Part shown: piece after piece, positions 61,181-64,000 of the stretch
Numbering within the stretch: position 1 is the first letter of the stretch
How the letters are laid out: each line of letters starts with the position of its first letter
From: UBA10348 sp002469915
GTDB taxonomy: Bacteria; Bacteroidota; Rhodothermia; Rhodothermales; UBA10348
DNA length: 64,000 bases
Direction of reading: 5' to 3'
Assembly: GCA_029249345.1 (NCBI GenBank)
Contig: JAQWHM010000016.1
Coordinates: 62,001 to 126,000, forward strand
The notes under the pieces: generated by a model
Database searches by the model: none
What the model was told of the DNA's origin: nothing
Seen by the model: the letters and a program-made list of their open reading frames with translations, nothing else
Made by a program: the position numbers and the translations under genes

Positions 61181-61717
61181 ATGAAATCAATTCTGTTTGC
61201 TCTTAGTTGCCTTCTCATATCCGTGACCTGTTCTGCACAATCGTTTTTAACAAAGGACGGGTCGGTTGAATTTCTTTCAAGAGTGCCTCTGCATTCCTTT
61301 TCGGGCGAGTCGTCTTCCTTGAACGGACGTGTTAGTTTGGAAGAAGGGACGGTTGATTTCTATATCGATCTTGAAACCTTGAAAACGGGTATAGGCAAGA
61401 GAGATAAGGACATGCGGAAAGTCCTAGAAACCAAAGAATTTCCGTTTGCAGAATTTGTTGGTACGCTAGATCCCGCATTTGAACTTCAGCCTGGAGATTC
61501 TAAACCTGTGCGTGTTTCTGGCGTGTTTAGTATGCATGGAATCGATCGTTCAATAGAGGTCGAGGGGTCATTGGTGTACGTGGAAGCTGGGCTTGAACTC
61601 GAAGCTGCTTGGACTATTCGGCTCGAAGATTACGATATCGAACCCCCAAGACTGTTGATTATGAAAGTAGATCAAGAACAAAAAATATCGATTCGCGCTA
61701 CTCTATTGCCTGAATAA
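61181..61717 (+). CDS. YceI family protein
   Basis: A secreted lipid-binding lipocalin-like protein. The 178 residues have a signal peptide (LFALSCLLISVTCSAQ) and the YceI fold: GSVEFLSRVPLHSFSGESSS, TVDFYIDLETLKTGIGKRDKDM, FPFAEFVGTL and GVFSMHGIDRSIEVEG. Such proteins bind polyisoprenoids, e.g. quinone-like lipids, in the periplasm. It starts seven bases after the CX4CH cytochrome gene and ends 13 bases before the DUF5777 gene. Secure. Confidence 0.94.
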   Translation: MKSILFALSCLLISVTCSAQSFLTKDGSVEFLSRVPLHSFSGESSSLNGRVSLEEGTVDFYIDLETLKTGIGKRDKDMRKVLETKEFPFAEFVGTLDPAFELQPGDSKPVRVSGVFSMHGIDRSIEVEGSLVYVEAGLELEAAWTIRLEDYDIEPPRLLIMKVDQEQKISIRATLLPE

Positions 61718-61730
61718 CCACCTGTTCGCT

Positions 61731-62588
61731 ATGAAAAAGCATCTTGTCATTTTTGCCGTTTTATGTTTGACAGTCCTCGAGGTAGTTGCACAATTACCAC
61801 GTGAGCGAAGCAATGATCGGCAAGTAGTCGAAGAATTGTTTTGGGCACCGTCCGTGATCATTCTGCCTTCAGTGACTCAGATTCCCAAAGGCAATGTAAA
61901 CTTCTCCATTCAGCACGTGTTTGGAAACGTTTCGTCCGGTATCTCAGAATTGTTTGGGTTGGATGCTTCTGCAAATATTCGTTTCGGATTGGATTATGGC
62001 ATTTCAGATCAGTTATCCGTCGGATTAGGTCGATCTCGTTTCGACAAAGTGGTGGACGCCGGGTTTAAATGGAACGTGCTCCAACAGAGTGAAGCATTTC
62101 CCCTCTATGCTTCTGCGATCGGAAATATTGCTTTCGACACCAGGGAGAACGGCTACTCAACGTCAGATCGCCAATCGTACTTCGTGGGTTTGTTGTTGGC
62201 CAGAAAAGTATCTGAATCCCTTTCGATTCAGCTATCGCCTTCATGGGCTCACTTCAACCTAGCGCGAGATCTACAAGTATTCGGCGGGGGTATCGAATCT
62301 GAAAAAAACGACCTGTTTGGCCTCGGCATGTCAGGACGGTACGCCTTGTCTGACCAGGTTTCTCTTATGGCTGAGTGGATCCCGATGTTAGGGGGGCGAT
62401 CCGATGGGTCCCATGATGTGGTGTCGGTCGGTGCTAATTTGGAGACGGGCGGACACGTTTTTCAGGTCTTTCTTAGTACATCTCAGTGGATCACTCCTCA
62501 ATACGCCATGTCGCGAACTCGAGATAGTTTTAGCGATGGGGAGGTCAGTTTTGGGTTTACCGTTCACCGCGTCTTTGGCATTCAGTAG
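61731..62588 (+). CDS. DUF5777 family beta-barrel protein
   Basis: An exported protein of the DUF5777 family, probably an outer-membrane barrel. The 285 residues have a signal peptide (VIFAVLCLTVLEVVAQ), then LFWAPSVIILPSVTQIPKG, the FSIQHVFGNVSSGISELFGL block and DYGISDQLSVGLGRSRFDK, all characteristic. It ends with an aromatic strand (SFGFTVHRVFGIQ) as outer-membrane barrels do. With the cytochrome and YceI it makes a three-gene operon seen in related bacteria. Its end overlaps the converging cutC by seven bases. Confidence 0.92.
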   Translation: MKKHLVIFAVLCLTVLEVVAQLPRERSNDRQVVEELFWAPSVIILPSVTQIPKGNVNFSIQHVFGNVSSGISELFGLDASANIRFGLDYGISDQLSVGLGRSRFDKVVDAGFKWNVLQQSEAFPLYASAIGNIAFDTRENGYSTSDRQSYFVGLLLARKVSESLSIQLSPSWAHFNLARDLQVFGGGIESEKNDLFGLGMSGRYALSDQVSLMAEWIPMLGGRSDGSHDVVSVGANLETGGHVFQVFLSTSQWITPQYAMSRTRDSFSDGEVSFGFTVHRVFGIQ

Positions 62589-63298
62589 CTCGCTACTTCG
62601 CGAACGAATTGCGCTACTAATTTCGAGTTGGTTCGCCCTTCGACCAGTAGGGATGAATACGCATGCATAGATATGTTTCCTTCAGGTATACTTGTCAAGA
62701 TCTGGTTCACATTGGAAGGTGATACACCTCCTCCGATGACCCACTCAATATCGTGAGCAGTGCCGATGTAATGAGATAAACGGTGGAGGCTGTTTGCGGC
62801 GGAATCTCCACTTTCCCAACTAGCGCCGGCGGTCAAGATTCGATCCACGCCAAGCTCCGAAAGTTCTTGAGCTGCCTGGTCCGGATCCGTTAGCACATCG
62901 AATGCACGGTGGAAGGTAGTCTGGATGCCTTCTGTTTCGGCAAGATGCATGAGGTGAGAGACGAGTAGGTGGTCAATGCTAGCGCCGCTCAATGCTCCAA
63001 AGACGATGCCATCGGCACCGGCATCTACTGCCGCTTCCGCCTGCTCAATGATTAGATGTTTTTCTGGAAGCGCATAATGAAACCCGTCCTCATGGGGACG
63101 AACCATGGCCAAGACTTCCACTTTGCTTCCAACCAGCGATTTGATCTGCGCGAGTAGGGAGGGCGCGACCGTGAGGCCTCCAACGTCCATATGGGAACAG
63201 CACTCAATTCTATGGGCTCCGCCTTCAAGAGCTGCGCTCGCATTCGCGAGCGCAGCCTCTTCTTCCGTGCAATCTATACAGATTTCGACTTCAACCAT
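62582..63298 (-). CDS. cutC: copper homeostasis protein CutC
   Basis: A TIM-barrel protein of the CutC family, linked to copper tolerance in some bacteria though its reaction is unknown. The 238 residues begin EVEICIDCTEEEAALANASAA and have GAHRIECCSHMDVGGLTVAP, the MVRPHEDGFHYA block, GADGIVFGALSG, TFHRAFDVLTDPDQAA and VDRILTAGASWESGD, all family hallmarks. Two cysteines (ECC) are copper-site candidates. It converges on the DUF5777 gene, so is likely expressed alone. Secure. Confidence 0.95.
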   Translation of the reverse strand: MVEVEICIDCTEEEAALANASAALEGGAHRIECCSHMDVGGLTVAPSLLAQIKSLVGSKVEVLAMVRPHEDGFHYALPEKHLIIEQAEAAVDAGADGIVFGALSGASIDHLLVSHLMHLAETEGIQTTFHRAFDVLTDPDQAAQELSELGVDRILTAGASWESGDSAANSLHRLSHYIGTAHDIEWVIGGGVSPSNVNQILTSIPEGNISMHAYSSLLVEGRTNSKLVAQFVREVASY

Positions 63299-63397
63299 TC
63301 CTTGTTCGTCCTGTACTGTTTATTAATCTTTTCTTTTTTTGAATAGCTATCTTGGATCGCCGCTTCATGGCCGAAAATACAGACTACATGACTTGCC

Positions 63398-64000
63398 ATG
63401 CGCATTAAAACTACATATCTCTTTCCAGCTTTCATCGCACTTCTTTTCATGGCCTATACCAGAGACACATCAGCTCAGGACCGATTGAGCGGAACCGAAC
63501 AGCAAATCGTTGCTGCTGTGGAAGCACATAAAAATGCAGCCATTGATTTTTTGGAACGCATCGTAAATATGAATAGCGGATCCATGAACTTCGATGGCGT
63601 TCGTCGTGTCGGTGACGCGTTCGATGCCGAATTAGCCAATATGGGCTTTTCTACAGAATGGATAGATGGCGAGTCTTTTGGACGTGCAGGGCATCTTTTC
63701 GCAACGCGGGGTACAAAAGGGCCTCATTTCCTTTTGGTGGGACACTTAGATACCGTATTTGAATTGGATAGTCCGTTTCAAAGCTTTGAGCGCATCGATG
63801 AGAATAAGGCTGTCGGGCCAGGAATCATTGATATGAAAGGCGGAGATGTTGTCATGTTGGAAGCCATTCGGGCGCTCAACGTTGCGGGTGTCCTTGATCA
63901 TATGACGATCACCGTAGCGCTAATTGGTGACGAAGAGTCTTCTGGCAGCCCGTTGGAATTAGGACGGGCGGCTTTAGTCGACGCGGCGATTCAAGCTGAC
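63398..64000 (+). CDS. M20 family metallopeptidase (partial, C-terminus outside window)
   Basis: An exported zinc peptidase of the M20 (glutamate carboxypeptidase/CPG2-like) family. About 201 codons are present up to the right edge. The translation starts with a signal peptide (YLFPAFIALLFMAYTRDTSA), then metal-binding HLDTVFE (first zinc His and Asp), GPGIIDMKGGDVVMLEA with the bridging Asp, and the catalytic Glu in LIGDEESSG. The ATG at 63398 is the only sensible start. It follows cutC with about 100 bases between them, in the opposite direction. The rest of the gene is cut off. Confidence 0.93.
   Translation, partial: MRIKTTYLFPAFIALLFMAYTRDTSAQDRLSGTEQQIVAAVEAHKNAAIDFLERIVNMNSGSMNFDGVRRVGDAFDAELANMGFSTEWIDGESFGRAGHLFATRGTKGPHFLLVGHLDTVFELDSPFQSFERIDENKAVGPGIIDMKGGDVVMLEAIRALNVAGVLDHMTITVALIGDEESSGSPLELGRAALVDAAIQAD

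Overview
This 64 kb window reads as core chromosome of a marine-type member of the Rhodothermota/Balneolota branch of the Bacteroidota superphylum. Three things point there: an Alternative Complex III operon fused in order to a caa3 cytochrome oxidase whose CoxA has the YSHP motif known from Rhodothermus marinus, a very large SprA of the type IX secretion system (T9SS) together with a protein carrying a T9SS C-terminal sorting domain, and several families typical of the group (DUF5777, DUF6702, SdpI, the GYDD form of YbeY). Many genes lack a clear Shine-Dalgarno sequence and several appear to start with TTG or GTG. No rRNA, tRNA, CRISPR array, insertion sequence, integrase or phage gene was seen.

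Layout. 1-4138: 5' part of accA preceded by a glycosyltransferase fused to a sugar-phosphotransferase-like region, then a divergent MATE exporter. 4321-17289: one long co-directional respiratory operon, actABCDEF, a small one-helix membrane protein, an SCO-type copper chaperone, then coxB-coxA-coxC-coxD, closed by a strong intrinsic terminator. Quinol oxidation (ACIII), cytochrome c transfer (ActA, ActE and the haem domain fused to CoxB) and O2 reduction (CoxA) are therefore encoded together. 17362-21984: small housekeeping genes (a nucleosidase-like protein, metF, ybeY, DUF423, lipB) and several unknowns. 21988-29829: sprA. 30097-39900: an NTF2-like lipoprotein, an SDR, a PPi-type phosphofructokinase, a fused iron-type ABC permease, the recR-ybaB-dnaX replication/repair cluster, two overlapping unknowns and dinB.

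40169-49280: saccharopine dehydrogenase-like enzyme, lipoprotein, pirin, DUF6702 plus M1 peptidase pair, then a minus-strand run of HupE/UreJ, NTF2-like, a T9SS-sorted repeat protein and an outer-membrane-transporter-like protein, headed by a 20-base palindrome that looks like an operator. 49281-64000: Gfo/Idh/MocA oxidoreductase, trhO, an esterase, a cupin overlapping an FdhF/YdeP-type molybdoenzyme, SdpI, an S9 peptidase, a six-hairpin glycosidase-like lipoprotein, a DksA/TraR zinc-finger protein, a CX4CH cytochrome-YceI-DUF5777 operon, cutC and the 5' part of an M20 peptidase.

I see no obviously novel defence or mobile system. The most interesting material is the respiratory operon (extra small membrane protein, SCO gene without an ordinary start codon, YS-type oxidase), the unusual nucleosidase-like protein, the candidate operator at 49015-49034, and several strong inverted repeats in untranslated leaders.
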